A stretch of DNA of 64,000 bases from Zoroaster sp. YZ-2022 (Eukaryota; Echinodermata; Asteroidea; Forcipulatida; Zoroasteridae): the NCBI GenBank assembly GCA_029582265.1, contig CM055834.1:1302001-1366000 (forward strand), given 5' to 3'. Of this stretch, positions 37,951 to 49,440 are shown in pieces. Position numbers and translations under genes: made by a program. How positions within the stretch are numbered: position 1 is the stretch's first letter; the number at the start of each line of letters is the position of its first letter. The notes below the pieces were generated by a model. The model was given only the letters and a program-made list of their open reading frames with translations. It searched no databases and was not told the origin of the DNA.

Positions 37951-38377
37951 ACTTGTGCCACCTCATTAATTTGTATACTCTGCCATAATAAGTGAATTTT
38001 GTTTGCAATGGGTTACCGGTTTCTGAAGAAAACATGCAGGCTGGTAATGATGATAGTGGCAGCCGTGTTCTGCTTAGATCTCAATTTATGCTAATCCCGC
38101 TTCGGGTACCTCTTGAATACTAATTGCCTAGTTACAGTTTTTGGTTCTCGGTTTATAGGAGGTACCCGTCCAGACTATATTAGAGAAAGAAACCAGGATT
38201 TATGTGGTAGAACGGGTCCTTTGTGATTGCTTTATATTATGGTTGTTTACTTAAGCAAATAAAAACACAGTCTGTCTGTCCGGACACAGAGAGAAAGGAG
38301 GTCTGAATAAGACAAGAATAGATGGAGAATTAGCTATTGCAAACTGCTTTACCAACCTGAAGGACCGGTAGGATAAA
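37951..38377. other. Unassigned sequence
   Basis: No gene, RNA or shared repeat recognised. Confidence 0.35.
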
Positions 38378-38526
38378 TGCAAAATAATGGTTATTGGCCT
38401 TACGTTCTTTCTCAAAGGCAACATGGACGAAATACATACGTATACAGGCCTATTTCGTCCATGTTGCCTTTGAGAAAGAACCTGCTCGGTTCGAAACGTA
38501 ATGCCATTATTAACCGTTATTTTGCA
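38378..38526. other. Long perfect hairpin
   Basis: Arms 38404-38434 and 38451-38481 are exact 31-nt complements (GTTCTTTCTCAAAGGCAACA on the left) around a 16-nt loop. Outer sequence (GCAAAATAAxGGTTA) pairs again on both sides, with about 16 unpaired bases on the right. Confidence 0.85.
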
Positions 38527-39180
38527 AGACAAGAATAGCATAAACACGAACAAACTATATACTTAATTTATTTGCCCGTAAAGAATAGGGTCTCCATTCT
38601 GTGTTACGGTACAGCTAAACAGTGTATCCTTTTCCCCCACTGCGTACATGCATGCATGCACAAGTTTGCGCTGCCTAAGTAAATCGGCTATTTTGCTGAA
38701 TGTGCATAGTGTGAAATATTTACTTGCGCCAGACATTGTCACTGCGGGGGACGTAAGTTACAAATTCCCAGGTCTAGATTTCGGTAACGACCCGTTTCAG
38801 CCGGTGCGACTGCACTGCAATTGACACTACGAAGGTCACACACACGAAAGAGAAGTTTTTACACTCGTGTACACGTGCACGCATTGCACCATAATTGCCA
38901 TTGTCTTTGGATATAGATAATCAGGTATTTTTTTGTCTCTCCGAGGGCGAAATGCCGGAGATGTAGTCCTGATTTTAAAGATACCAGCCGTCACCGCGTG
39001 CTGTGTCACAAACGCAACCTGTAAAGTTACGCCTGAACCCATTCGCTTGGAATTGAGACGTCACACAGTCAGTGGTTTCACTAGAAAAACACAAATTTCC
39101 GATAGAGGCAACCGACCCTTTTTTCAAGAAGCAGTCGTGTGGGTAAAATACTATGGTTTTTATCACCTTAATGTCCTTAT
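38527..39180. other. Unassigned sequence
   Basis: No gene recognised. Confidence 0.35.
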
Positions 39181-39442
39181 CATGGGCGGATCCAGAATAT
39201 TTTTTAGGGGGGGGGGGGGCTGAGAATCAAGAACGATTTTTCAGTACTACAAAAATTACAATGAAATAATCAAAGGGAGAGGAAAACAAAGCACAGTGAG
39301 GGGGAAATGAGGGGAAACATGAGGGGGAATACCTTACTGTTTGTATCTGATTCTGTTCTTTTTAATTTTTTATACGATTTTAGGGGGAGGGGGGGGGCTA
39401 CAGCCCCCCCCTTAGCTCCCCCTCCCCCTGGATCCGCCAATG
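39181..39442. mobile_element. hAT-type MITE, GGCGGATCCAG ends, copy 2
   Basis: CATGGGCGGATCCAG on the left, CTGGATCCGCCAATG on the right; same interior as 37679-37950 (CAGTACTACAAAAATTACAA). No clear target duplication. Confidence 0.7.
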
Positions 39443-39935
39443 CGTATACGGGGGTCTGTTTTGGCTGGGTAACCCCTCATCACTGGTCTCCCCAAAAGGG
39501 AGGGTCATTTCTATGGTGATAAATTGCCGTTTATCGAGAAGATCCGTGTGTTTATATGAGAGAGGCAATTTAGGATCTGTTGTTTCATCTGTTGTTAACA
39601 GGTGTCATTTTTAATTTGTTTGTAAGTAATGACCGCGGCTCAGATAATTAACCATAGTTTGTTAGCTCACAAGACTAGGCCAAAAATAGCCTCCGGTTTC
39701 TGGTCTCCGAGCTTATAAATGGTTCCACGTGAAAACTGACAAAAGTATTTTATCACTAATGAGTTGTTTGTGGAACCACTGCGATTCCGTTGCTTTTCCA
39801 AGGCTTGTCGAGACTGATTATACCGAGTTTAATTTTAAAGGTTGGCAACGTGGATTCATCTGTTTATACAAATACTAGGTCGGCCTCGGTGTAAATTGTA
39901 CACCAAATTTACATATTGGTCGAATCTGTTATTCT
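39443..39935. other. Unassigned sequence
   Basis: CCTCCGGTTTCTGGTCTCCG at 39690 is a fragment of repeat R2. Nothing else recognised. Confidence 0.35.
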
Positions 39936-39941
39936 TTAAAA

Positions 39942-40208
39942 CCCTAACCACCCCAAATCCTGCAAAATCCTCCAAGGGGCACTTTTGTGGGGAAAATTCA
40001 GCACTGTTGGAAACTGGTACTTTCAGGCTCTTCAAATGGGGCAAAATTACTCCCTGGCAAGGAGTACAGGCCATAAGTGCTGAATATTAAAGATCAACAG
40101 AAAATGCATGGTGCATTTTGAAGATAAGGGCCTGTTTTCAAAAAGTGCACTGATGGATTTTGGAGGATTCGGGAAGGTTCCCAGCCAGAATACCTAGAGG
40201 GGTTAGGG
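39942..40208. mobile_element. TTAA MITE, CCCTAACC ends, copy 1
   Basis: CCCTAACCACCCC on the left (TTAA at 39936-39939 with two extra A), GGGGTTAGGG before TTAA on the right (40209-40212). A right-end fragment recurs at 40512-40580 and a clean reverse copy at 48298-48562. Confidence 0.75.
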
Positions 40209-40644
40209 TTAACAAAGGCAAATAGACTGGTGAGTCTCCTGCCACCAGCATCTCAAAAGTCTCCCACTGTGAATCGGTTTGAGCAATTCAGGGCCATGCT
40301 GAAAGAGGTTATAAGATTAAAACATTTGTTGGTCCTCTAGGCCAGACCCAGCGTCTCAAACAAGGTCCCCCCCCCCCAAAAAAAGGGTAAATTTCCATGT
40401 ATGTCGATTACACAGGGAGATGTCTCCTTTACTCTCAGCTGATTCGCCTCTTTGCAGGAACTTGACTTTTGTTAGTTATTTTGAAATGTGTAGATTTTGT
40501 GAAAATGATGATGTGCACTGATGGATTTTGGAGGATTCAGGAAGGTTCCTAGCCAGAATACCTAGGGGGTTACGGTTAATAATATGTCATTTTTATATCA
40601 CATTTCACATAATGTCCCACTTGCGCTTTATATTACCCTGGGCC

Positions 40645-40815
40645 AATTTTATACAGAGCTGCCGATAAGCAGGAAAATAAATGCTTAGTGGATTTATTTG
40701 GTTACCAGCCAAACTTTCATATAAAATGTTTTGCATTTTGGCTGGTAGTCTGTTTTATATTGCTTAGCGAAAATATTTGCTTAACATAATTTTCTGTTTA
40801 AGTAGCTCTATGATA
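40645..40815 (-). repeat. AGAGCTGCTAAG repeat, diverged copy
   Basis: Reverse-oriented relative of 34325-34475 (ACAGAGCTGCCGATAAGCAG on the left). Confidence 0.45.
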
Positions 40816-40884
40816 TTGGTTCCCATGGTCAAGGGGGGCCACTGAATATCATTCCTGTAATCTTTCTCAGCTCCTTGAGGAGTA

Positions 40885-41238
40885 TAATAATAATAATAAT
40901 AATGTGTGGACTTATATAGCGCACGTATCCACCAACTGAGTGGTGCTCAAGGCGCATTATATTATTACCGCTGCTCATAAGGCTCATAAATCATTCCTGA
41001 AACCATCTCAGCTCCCTGGGGAGTATACAGCTCAATTGCTGCCATTACAGCGCATATAGGGCTAATCAACCAACTCTGCCCTCACAGGTACCCATTTAAC
41101 CCCTGGGTGGAGAGAAGCAATTATGGTTACGTGTCTTGCTCAAGGACACAAGTGTCACGGCCGGGATTCGAACCCACATTCTGCTGCTAACACCAGAACT
41201 TGAGTCCGGTAAGCTAGACCGCTCGGCCACGACACTCC
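40885..41238 (-). mobile_element. tRNA-derived SINE, copy 2
   Basis: Full minus-strand copy: head at 41238 (A box in TGGCCGAGCGGTCTAGC), B box GGGTTCGAATCCCGG near 41170, (ATT)n tail at the left end. Confidence 0.85.
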
Positions 41239-42139
41239 ACATGCAGCCCCATGTATGCAGCCCCAAGTTACCGCACTATTAGCACTTCAGAGGCTTTTTC
41301 AAACACAACATCAACCTCTACACTCACAGGTACCCATTCGGTGAAGAGAAGCAATGAGCTTTATGTTAAACCTTTGGTGCATATATTTTAGCAAATATCC
41401 GTTTTTCTGGACAGTTAATACACAATTTTTTTTTTTTGGACATGAAGTGAAGATTGAGGGTACTATTTTTAAATGTTCGTATTCATCCTTGTCACATGAG
41501 GGCACTGTTTAATACACAAAATCAAAACCCCAAATCTTGCCCAATGAAGCAATGGTTGCTTTAAAAGTAAAACGGTTTACTGACCTGTATAACAGTGTTG
41601 ATTTAACAAGACAAAACAAGGAAATTTCTTTTAAAAAGGCTTCGAATTCAGTCATCATTTCAGCACCAAACAACAATCCCGCTGTGACATCACTAATTTG
41701 CTCATGAATATTGAAATTATTGTCATTAGCTTTAAAGACCACGAAATTGCCATAAAAGGTGTAAAATTTGCATTTAAAAGTTACAACACTCAGTTATGTC
41801 ATCATGCAGACAGAGTTAAGGTGTTAAGATACAAAGCCTTCTGCATAGCCACTTCTCTAGATTTGATTACTTCCACATCTGTTCTAGGGCCTATGACATC
41901 CAATAATTTTGAAATTCACGGTTGATTAGGTTCGATATTATTGGCAAATCATTATAAACCTAAAGATAATCTTTTGCGTGAATCTTATCAAATTAGAAGA
42001 TTTTCATTGACCATCACTGCAGCTGTTTTGCCTGTCACATAAGAAGAAAGATGGCGCTCCATTTATGTAAATAAGACCAGTGATGTCATGTGTCACATGA
42101 GTTTGACATTATCGCTTCAATCCACAGAAGTTGAACACA
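41239..42139. other. Unassigned sequence
   Basis: AT-rich; several short open frames without recognised domains. Confidence 0.35.
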
Positions 42140-42147
42140 GAACCGTC

Positions 42148-42392
<245 letters not shown>

Positions 42393-42740
42393 TGTAGACT
42401 TATATAGCGCACGTATCCACCAAACTGGTGCTCAAGTCACATTATATTATTACCCCTGCTCATCAGGCTCATAAATCATTCCTGAAACCATCTCAGCTTC
42501 CTGGGGAATATACAGCTCAATTGCTGCCATTACAGCGCATACAGGGCTAATCAAACACAACAACCAACTCTGCCCTCACAGGTACCCATTTACCCCTGGG
42601 TGGAGAGAAGCAATTATGGTAAAGTGTCTTGCTCAAGGACACAAGCACCATGGTCGCGGTTGGGATTCGAACCCACATTCTGACGACTCAGCCATCAGAA
42701 CACAAATCCGATGCACTAAACCGCTCGACCATGGCACTCC
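42393..42740 (-). mobile_element. tRNA-derived SINE, copy 3
   Basis: Minus-strand copy with head ATGGTCGAGCGGTTTAGTGC near 42735 and B box GTGGGTTCGAATCCC near 42670. The expanded (AAT)n tract is its 3' tail. Confidence 0.85.
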
Positions 42741-43691
42741 ATAATTAATGAACACGCTGTCCCATTTTGTCCTTAGTATGTTTTTTTGCCGAAGGGCTTG
42801 TGCTCCATGCTAAATTCCTATGTCGGATTTGGGTTTAATCTGGGTGAATTACAGTTTTTTCCCTCGGGGGTGGGGGATATATGAAGTCAATTAATTACCG
42901 CTTATGCCTAGGCTTTTGTGGGAAACATTTCAACATTGGAGTACAAAACGTGTGCATGTTATGTTCGTGTTTTTTTTTTCTCTCAAAAGACTCAATTGAG
43001 AGCACTTCGGACGGGACGTTTTATTCAGGGTGATCGGTACCTTTACCAACTTCGCATCAACTTAACTTTACGATAATACACCGGTAATTTCGTGATCAGG
43101 CAATTGCCAACGTTGTATCTTCCCTTTTCATTTATTTTAATATATTAATGAATGGAATTATGTTGTTATCAATAGTTACGACAAAACAGCTGTTGTACCA
43201 ATATCAAGCACGAAGGACAATACAATGGCGTGCAGAATTACTTGTTGGCATACCTTGACACAAGGACGGTTAAGTCTACAATAAATACCCGCCTCTTCCC
43301 CAGTCCAATGTTAAGCGCTTTGAATATTGGCTGGGATTAGTCAGCGCGCTGCCAACATTGTTTCCAAGGAAAAGTTCGGGTTGGAACTTGGAACTCGCCA
43401 TGATTGAATAGGGAGAGTGGGAGGTGGTGGTGGTGGTGGAGGGTGGGGGTGGGGTGACAGGTTTTGCACACCATTGTAGCACAGACGATGGGAATCAGTA
43501 TAAATTTTGTGGGCGTCACAGTGTTCACAGACGTCATGTGGTCTGTGTCAACGGTTTCTTTATAATTTGGATCTTGGAGGGAAAAAAAACTAACGAGGAT
43601 CAAATCCCTTTAAATCCATTCGGATTAGTATTCGGATTAGTATTCGGATTAGTTTATCAATAAAGTATCGGTAGCATGATTGAGTAGACCC
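42741..43691. other. Unassigned sequence
   Basis: Short GGT/GGGT-rich stretch at 43420-43455; CGGATTAGTATT three times at 43620-43650. No gene recognised. Confidence 0.35.
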
Positions 43692-43699
43692 GCAGAGAG

Positions 43700-44091
43700 G
43701 AGGGCTGTGCTGGGTATCCGGGTATCCGGATACCCGACCGAAACGGTCATTACCCGGTTCCATTTTTCGGTTCCAATTACCCGTAAACGACTTTTTACAA
43801 TTCGGACTTCTGTGACTTCTGTGAAATCTGTGACTCTTGAACAATGTAATGTTTACACTTTTACAGACAATTATCTTTAAATTCAAGAGATTGCACTCCA
43901 ATAAAGAAAAGATCGATTTAAGTATGGTGTCCTCTGTATTATAAAAGTCAATTTGTTACCATTTACAGTACATGCATTTGTACACCACCGGAGGCATGTT
44001 TTCAACAAAAATGAAAACGGGTATCCGGGTATCCGAAGTTTCCTGATTTCGGGTATCCGGTTCCAAAAATATCCGAAAACGCACAGCCCTA
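43700..44091 (+). mobile_element. Full hAT-type MITE, GGGTATCCGG family
   Basis: 392 bp with ends GAGGGCTGTGC and GCACAGCCCTA, flanked by a perfect 8-bp duplication GCAGAGAG (43692-43699, 44092-44099). The subterminal GGGTATCCGGGTATCCGG tracts form a second inverted pair. The TAGGG start and 8-bp duplication fit hAT. Confidence 0.9.
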
Positions 44092-44371
44092 GCAGAGAGC
44101 TCAGCAATGGATGTAGTAGGCTTATATACACTTTTGTGAAAATGTTTGTAATCAGAGTTTGTAAAAACCTTTGCAATAGGCCTAGACATTTGCAATTTAA
44201 TTGGCAGGTTTCCCCACTTTTCTCTTAAGGCGTAGGCCTACTTATAGTGCACCGTCAATGTTTCGCTTCAGCTGTATAGAACGACATTTGATTGATTTCT
44301 AAAAGCAAATAAATACAATCGGTACAGATGTTCCTTTTACATTTTACGTCTTGTGTATTATTCTGATTTAA

Positions 44372-44666
44372 CATACAAGGGTCAAATTAGTCACAATGTT
44401 GATATACTTGCCAAGGTATAACTAGTGCACTTAAAAGTCAAACACTGTCAAACCTTATGTGTAGCAAGTGCATTTACAGATCAAAATGGGTCGACTGTTT
44501 TTGACTGGTAAAAGCATTGTCTGGTATTGTTCAGGGTGGTCAAAATGACAGTAAAAACCAGTCAAAAATGCCCCAGTGTGCAAATTTGGGTCAACAGTCA
44601 ACAGGCAGTTGACTGGTTTTGACCTCTATAGTAACTTCCCACTAAAGTGCAGCAATAGTAGGAGGG
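44372..44666. mobile_element. TTAA MITE, CCCTCCTACTA family, copy 2
   Basis: TTAA at 44368-44371 and 44667-44670. The left end is diverged (CATACAAGGGTCAAA); the right end AATAGTAGGAGGG is intact. Confidence 0.7.
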
Positions 44667-44833
44667 TTAAGTTTAAAATAAGCTTAAAACTTGCAAGCTT
44701 AAAATATCCCGTATCGTTTAACAGCTTATCCCAACCCGACCCATCACATTCTTCAATTTTGTCCGTTTCATGCCGAGTTTATTCATCTCCTCCTCCATAG
44801 GTAACATCGAGTGAAGACGCTCAACTTCCAGTG

Positions 44834-44988
44834 ATGAAGGAAGTACGAGGACTGACGAGGTTAGCGTGTCTGTGCGTGGTCATTTTGACCGTCGCCATCA
44901 GACTGGGCCAGGCGCAAGGGCCGCCGATCCCTCAGCAGGGTGATCCACAGCAGGGTGATCCACAGCGCCAGTACAGCGTCATCAGCGG
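44834..44988 (+). CDS. First coding exon of a secreted or membrane protein (partial)
   Basis: The exon begins about 44801 after CTCCTCCTCCATAG, a good acceptor, with ATG at 44834. The 51 codons encode a typical signal peptide (MKEVRGLTRLACLCVVILTV, cleavage likely after GQA at residue 27), then a Pro/Gln/Gly/Asp-rich stretch with a doubled GDPQQ-type motif and QYSVIS. The exon ends two bases into codon 52 at a strong GTAAGAAG donor (44989). I found no continuing exon in the remaining 19 kb, so the protein family is unknown. Alternative: a chance open frame, but signal peptide plus acceptor plus donor together make a real exon more likely. Confidence 0.55.
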
Positions 44989-45228
44989 GTAAGAAGAACA
45001 GTTTCGTTAAATTGCTGGGTTTAATCCAGATGTTTAAAACAAATTATGACATATAAATGGCTATTGAAGGCCTAAGTGATGAATGTTACGTCGATGGAAC
45101 TCTGCAGTAATAGACTATTTTGCAACTAATTATACACGCGCGTTGCGTCTCAGTCGAGCTGGTGTTCCCCGTTCACAGTTCCCTGTACGCTCTCATAGGG
45201 GAGAACACTAGTGTCTCCAAGGCTATTT

Positions 45229-45412
45229 GGCCCGGTTCATACTTCACGCGAAAGCGAATGCGAAGCGAATTTTACGTCACCAAATTCGCGGCAAATGATT
45301 CGCGCAAGTTGAAATGTGTTCAACTTTTGTGAACCTTCGCCGCGAATATTTGCCGTCAACCATGTTGTCGACGTCACGAATGTCACTTCGCATTCGCTTT
45401 CGCGTGACGGCC
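45229..45412. mobile_element. CpG-rich inverted-repeat MITE
   Basis: CACGCGAAAGCGAATGCGAAG on the left pairs with CTTCGCATTCGCTTTCGCGTG on the right; outer GGCC on both sides. Flanks ATTT and TTTA could hide a 3-bp duplication as in Harbinger-type elements. Part of the flank (CACGATAAATACGAA, GCACCAGCGAGAAGGCCC) recurs in reverse at 1350-1390. Confidence 0.65.
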
Positions 45413-45800
45413 TTTACGCACGATAAATACGAAGATGCATGAGGCCGTAATTCCCACAACCACACTCAGTGTAAGCTTACATGCTGCCATAGTGCCATGC
45501 ACCAGCGAGAAGGCCCAATAAGCTGATAGTTCCAAAGTAAAAGTTCATTCCTGACAAGGAATAAAATAAATGGATGTAGCTATTTCAATATTAATTTACT
45601 TAAAATTTAGTGCCATTTGACAGTGAGGTTGCCCCTGGGTAAACAGACACAATTAGGCAGGTTACCATAATGAGTACGTACAGGTACACAACCTCTTGTA
45701 TTCAGGGAATAAGACATAAAACGATGTCTAACTTATGAGTAAGGTTAATATGGCGCTGAATTGTGTATGTGTACACAGCTTCTTAGCTAATATACGTGCG
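45413..45800. other. Unassigned sequence
   Basis: No exon continuing the 44834 reading frame was recognised. Confidence 0.35.
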
Positions 45801-45930
45801 CTAGAAGTACTTTGTCCTGAGGACGATCAGAGCACACTGATCGAAACGTCGAGTTGTACCTCCAGTTCTACTCAATTGAGAATTTCACATCGTGTCACCG
45901 CAATTTAGTCTTATACTTACTTTGTATTCG
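45801..45930. repeat. Dispersed motif with CTGAGGA...CGAAACGTCG
   Basis: Shared with 60885-60992 and, in part, 30790-30865. Contains a 7-bp stem CGATCAG/CTGATCG. See findings for the ribozyme-like reading. Confidence 0.55.
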
Positions 45931-46350
45931 ACAACTTCTATAAATGGAGCCATTAGCGCACGCTAACCAGCGACAAGCCCGGAGCTTGCTGAACAGGGCG
46001 CCCTCAACAGATCATGCACGGAGCGCACGATTGCGCTGTCAAGGCTATCAAGGCATGAGGGATAAACATGCTCAGCACGATTGATCTGCGTTGGTGGTAT
46101 ATGAAGGTATCCAGCTCTCAAGGTTGGCCACAAGTCTGAGAAATCCATTTCCGCCTATTATTTATAATGCAACATGTGGCTCGACTTGGGCACAATGGGA
46201 AACGATATGGTACTCGGGGGAATATATCCTCTCCTCGTTCCGGATATTCACAGTTATGACAGCATAAGAGATGCATCCGATGTTCATATACATGTGTTGA
46301 TATTGATATGCCTCAATCCCCCTCCCATACACTGTATGGGAGCTTTACAT
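45931..46350. other. Unassigned sequence
   Basis: Nothing recognised. Confidence 0.35.
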
Positions 46351-46775
46351 TAAAGCTTGGGCGATAACGCGATAATATCGAATATCGCGATACCTTTTTT
46401 TTATATTAGATTACGATATGGAGAACCTTTTTAAGTTATCGAGATATCGGCAAATCGCGATTTAAAAAAATTATCGCGATTAAAAAAAATCGCCATTGTG
46501 AGTCAGGTCAGAAATTCCATGGAAACAAAATTAGAACAGTCTTTTGAGCTTTTGGGAAGTGAGAGACAAAAGCGAACTACTTCAGAAGTACATACACACT
46601 ATGCAAACGGTTTGCGATTTATTGTGACGCTTATAGGGGGGTACATACCCGTGGTTATCGGCTCTAAAGCAATCATGCATGAATGAAAAAAAAATCGCGA
46701 TACTATCGAAAATCGCGATATATATGTTTGCCGATATATCGTGGATGAAGAAAAAATCGATATCGCCCAAGCTTA
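46351..46775. mobile_element. hAT-type MITE, AAGCTTGGGC family, copy 3
   Basis: Ends TAAAGCTTGGGCGATA and TATCGCCCAAGCTTA; interior like 17363-17778. Target duplication unclear. Confidence 0.75.
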
Positions 46776-47229
46776 CTACATACAACTTAGACTAGGTCTA
46801 GTATAATTGGTGTGAAGTTAATAATGGTATTAGACATTCCTTGAAATATTTCAGTCTCAGGTGCTGTCATTAATAGTGAATTTTTTTCCAAAATGGTTTT
46901 CTATCATCCTTAGAGTGAATGCATTTTCACTCAGTTTTTTCTTTCCAATTAAACAAACTGAACTTTCGTATAGGTTTTTTTTTTTTAAATACATATCTTG
47001 ATTCTTATAATTAAAGTATGGATGTATTTGTACAGACATTGTTTAGCAAAAGTGTAGGCTTGTATACTGAACTTTCGTGCGTGATTATTCTGCGGCCGTT
47101 TTGATTCTCAAACCCACCTTTAGTGACAATCTACACTAGGCCCACACACAGTTGCAGTACTAACTTGTACTCGTTCTCGTATTTCTGTATTCGTGCTAAA
47201 GGTTTAAGCCTATGTTGTTGCGGGAATGT
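46776..47229. other. Unassigned sequence
   Basis: AT-rich; nothing recognised. Confidence 0.35.
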
Positions 47230-47600
47230 GCTAGGCCCAAAAAGTCTCCGGTTTCTGGTCATAAGTCGGCTTCAAATATTATTATTATTATTATTATTAT
47301 TATTTTTTTTTTTTGCCAACCAGTGAAATACGTGATACATGTATACGCGGTTATTGGAACCTGACCAAATTTCTCACACACAAACTGTGGCGGATAAGAG
47401 AAGCCTCACAAATCGGGCAAACGTTCATACCCCTGTGTGGAAAAAGTCGTTTTAAACACAGCACGGCAGAATTCCAATCGATCCAGCAATTTGAGCTGCA
47501 ACTGGACATCGTTTCATAGCCAAAATAAATAAATAAATACAAAAATGCTGACGCGCGGGTCTGAGGCGACGCGCATGGAGACCGGAAACCGGAGCCTTTT
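47230..47600 (-). repeat. Dispersed repeat R2, copy 3 (reverse)
   Basis: Reverse orientation to 790-1150, bounded by GTCTCCGGTTTCTGGTC and GGAGACCGGAAACCGG. Contains a short (ATT)n at 47277-47301. Confidence 0.6.
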
Positions 47601-48297
47601 AGTTGTTGGTCTTATTGGTTCATCAACAGTGGAATACAAACGATTGCGTGATAAACTTCTTCGCCTGGATATCATAGAGAGTATATCCCTAGTTTAACAG
47701 GCGCCGAGAACACTGTAAATAACACGGCAATGCCTGAAATCAAAAGGGAAGCGTGTTATAATTCTTCTGTGACACAGCGAGCTCGAGATTACGCAGTTTT
47801 ATTTATTTACCAGCACCGACTGTTTCTTTCAGTGGGTAGCCATTACCGCAGTTTGATAGAAAATTACGCTCCTGATCCTGTCGCCTGCGTTCAAACAGTT
47901 GGTTAAAGCGATCCCCGTGAGTTTGATCATGGAGGTAGAATTAGCTCTACCTCCATGGTTTGATCAAGGACCGTTGAGTTTGTTAAAACAAACTAGATCA
48001 CATTTTTCTCCTCTACCGGCGCGACGGTCCGCTCAGGCCATGCCACGGCAGGTTGAACAGGGTACACTGTGCACCATTTTGTTCAGTTATCATATCATGG
48101 GGGGGGGGGGGGTGACCTATGATAAGAAATATTTCAAGGGATGTTTGACATCATCACCAGCTTAACACCGGGTAAGTTTCGTGTAAATCGGTGATATTTT
48201 TTTTTGAGGTCTCCATTCTCGAGAATAGTGGCTCAAGACGATACACAATTATTTTTGTGATTGAGAGGGAGTCTGTGAAAGCTTGCTGATCAATTAA
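47601..48297. other. Unassigned sequence with a small hairpin
   Basis: TTTGATCATGGAGGTAGA pairs with TCTACCTCCATGGTTTGATC at about 47924-47966. A run of G at 48100-48111. No gene recognised. Confidence 0.4.
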
Positions 48298-48562
48298 CCC
48301 TAACCCCCTAGGTATTCTGGCTAGGAACCTTCCTGAATCCTCCAAAATCCATCAGTGCACTTTTGGAAACATGCCCTTATCTTAAAAATGCACCATGTAT
48401 TTTCGTTGATCTTTCATGAGCACTTACGGCCTGTACTTCTTGCCATAACAGGTAGTAATTTTGCCCCATTTGAAGAGGTGAAAGTACCAGTTTCCAACAG
48501 TGCTGATTTCCCCCCCAAAAGTGCCCCTTGGAGGATTTTGCATGATTTGGGAGTGGTTAGGG
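48298..48562 (-). mobile_element. TTAA MITE, CCCTAACC ends, copy 2
   Basis: 265 bp with TTAA exactly on both sides (48294-48297, 48563-48566); ends CCCTAACCCCCTAGG and GTGGTTAGGG. Reverse copy of 39942-40208. A CCC start plus TTAA fits a piggyBac-type nonautonomous element. Confidence 0.85.
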
Positions 48563-48989
48563 TTAATAGCAACAAGAAAAGAGAAAGAAAACCATTTCTC
48601 CTTGTAGAAACAGAGATCCCACAAGATAATTGCAGGTGTTGACCAACTCACAACCTACACCCTCACGGACCTTACCCACGAGGCAACCCTTCTTTAAAAA
48701 AAATCACCTGTAAAGACTGATGAAACCTGTGATGATGGAAGACGATGAAGGAAGAAATAAAGTTTTTAGATTTGGGAGGAAAGCCCCAGACAAAACGAAA
48801 CCTTGGGGCAAACCCATGTACTCAGGTACAGATTGAAAAAAACAAAAAAAACAATCCGTAATCGGTTCGGGTCCAAGGGAGATTGGAACCCGGGTCCACA
48901 GAGAGGTACGTGAAGGGCGAGAGTATCTACCACGCCAACCTGATCTGTGTTTCTGTTGTAGTAATCTGCAAAAATACCACTAGGGTATA
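48563..48989. other. Unassigned, with a tRNA-like fragment
   Basis: The minus strand at about 48865-48945 reads GTTGGCGTGGTAGATACTCT and GGGTTCCAATCTCCC, which looks like A and B boxes of a diverged tRNA-derived repeat. Confidence 0.35.
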
Positions 48990-49171
48990 CATTCTGAAAA
49001 ATGTTGAATAAATTTTATAAGAGTTTGGTCAGTGATAACTTATTTACTATGTAAAAATTCAACTCAAAGAAAGTGCAGTGAAGTTTAGTAAAGTTTAATT
49101 TAACTTTATAAAAAGTTGTCACTGACCGAACTCTGAAAAGGTTGTTTCAACACTTTCATCTTTTTAGAGTG
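48990..49171. mobile_element. Palindromic TA-flanked MITE, diverged copy
   Basis: Starts CATTCTGAAAAATGTTG after TA and ends TCTTTTTAGAGTG before TA; contains GAGTTTGGTCAGTGATAAC and its reverse. Confidence 0.7.
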
Positions 49172-49440
49172 TAGATGAATTTGCTCTGCAGTATTCGCAC
49201 ACACCATAATTCAACACGGGCTGTATAGTTGTACACATCAATTAACTATATGTATAGAAATATAATTATACTTCTTGTACCTCACGTTGCTGACATGTTT
49301 AAACAAACACTAGAAATGACTTGGACCCGTGCCGTATAATGGAATTATCAGAGCATGGAGGGAGGAAGGTTTCCTTCCTCCATGATCAGAGTAAGACCAT
49401 TTCTCCTTCAGCTGTTTTATTTAGGCTTTTGTTGTAAGTC

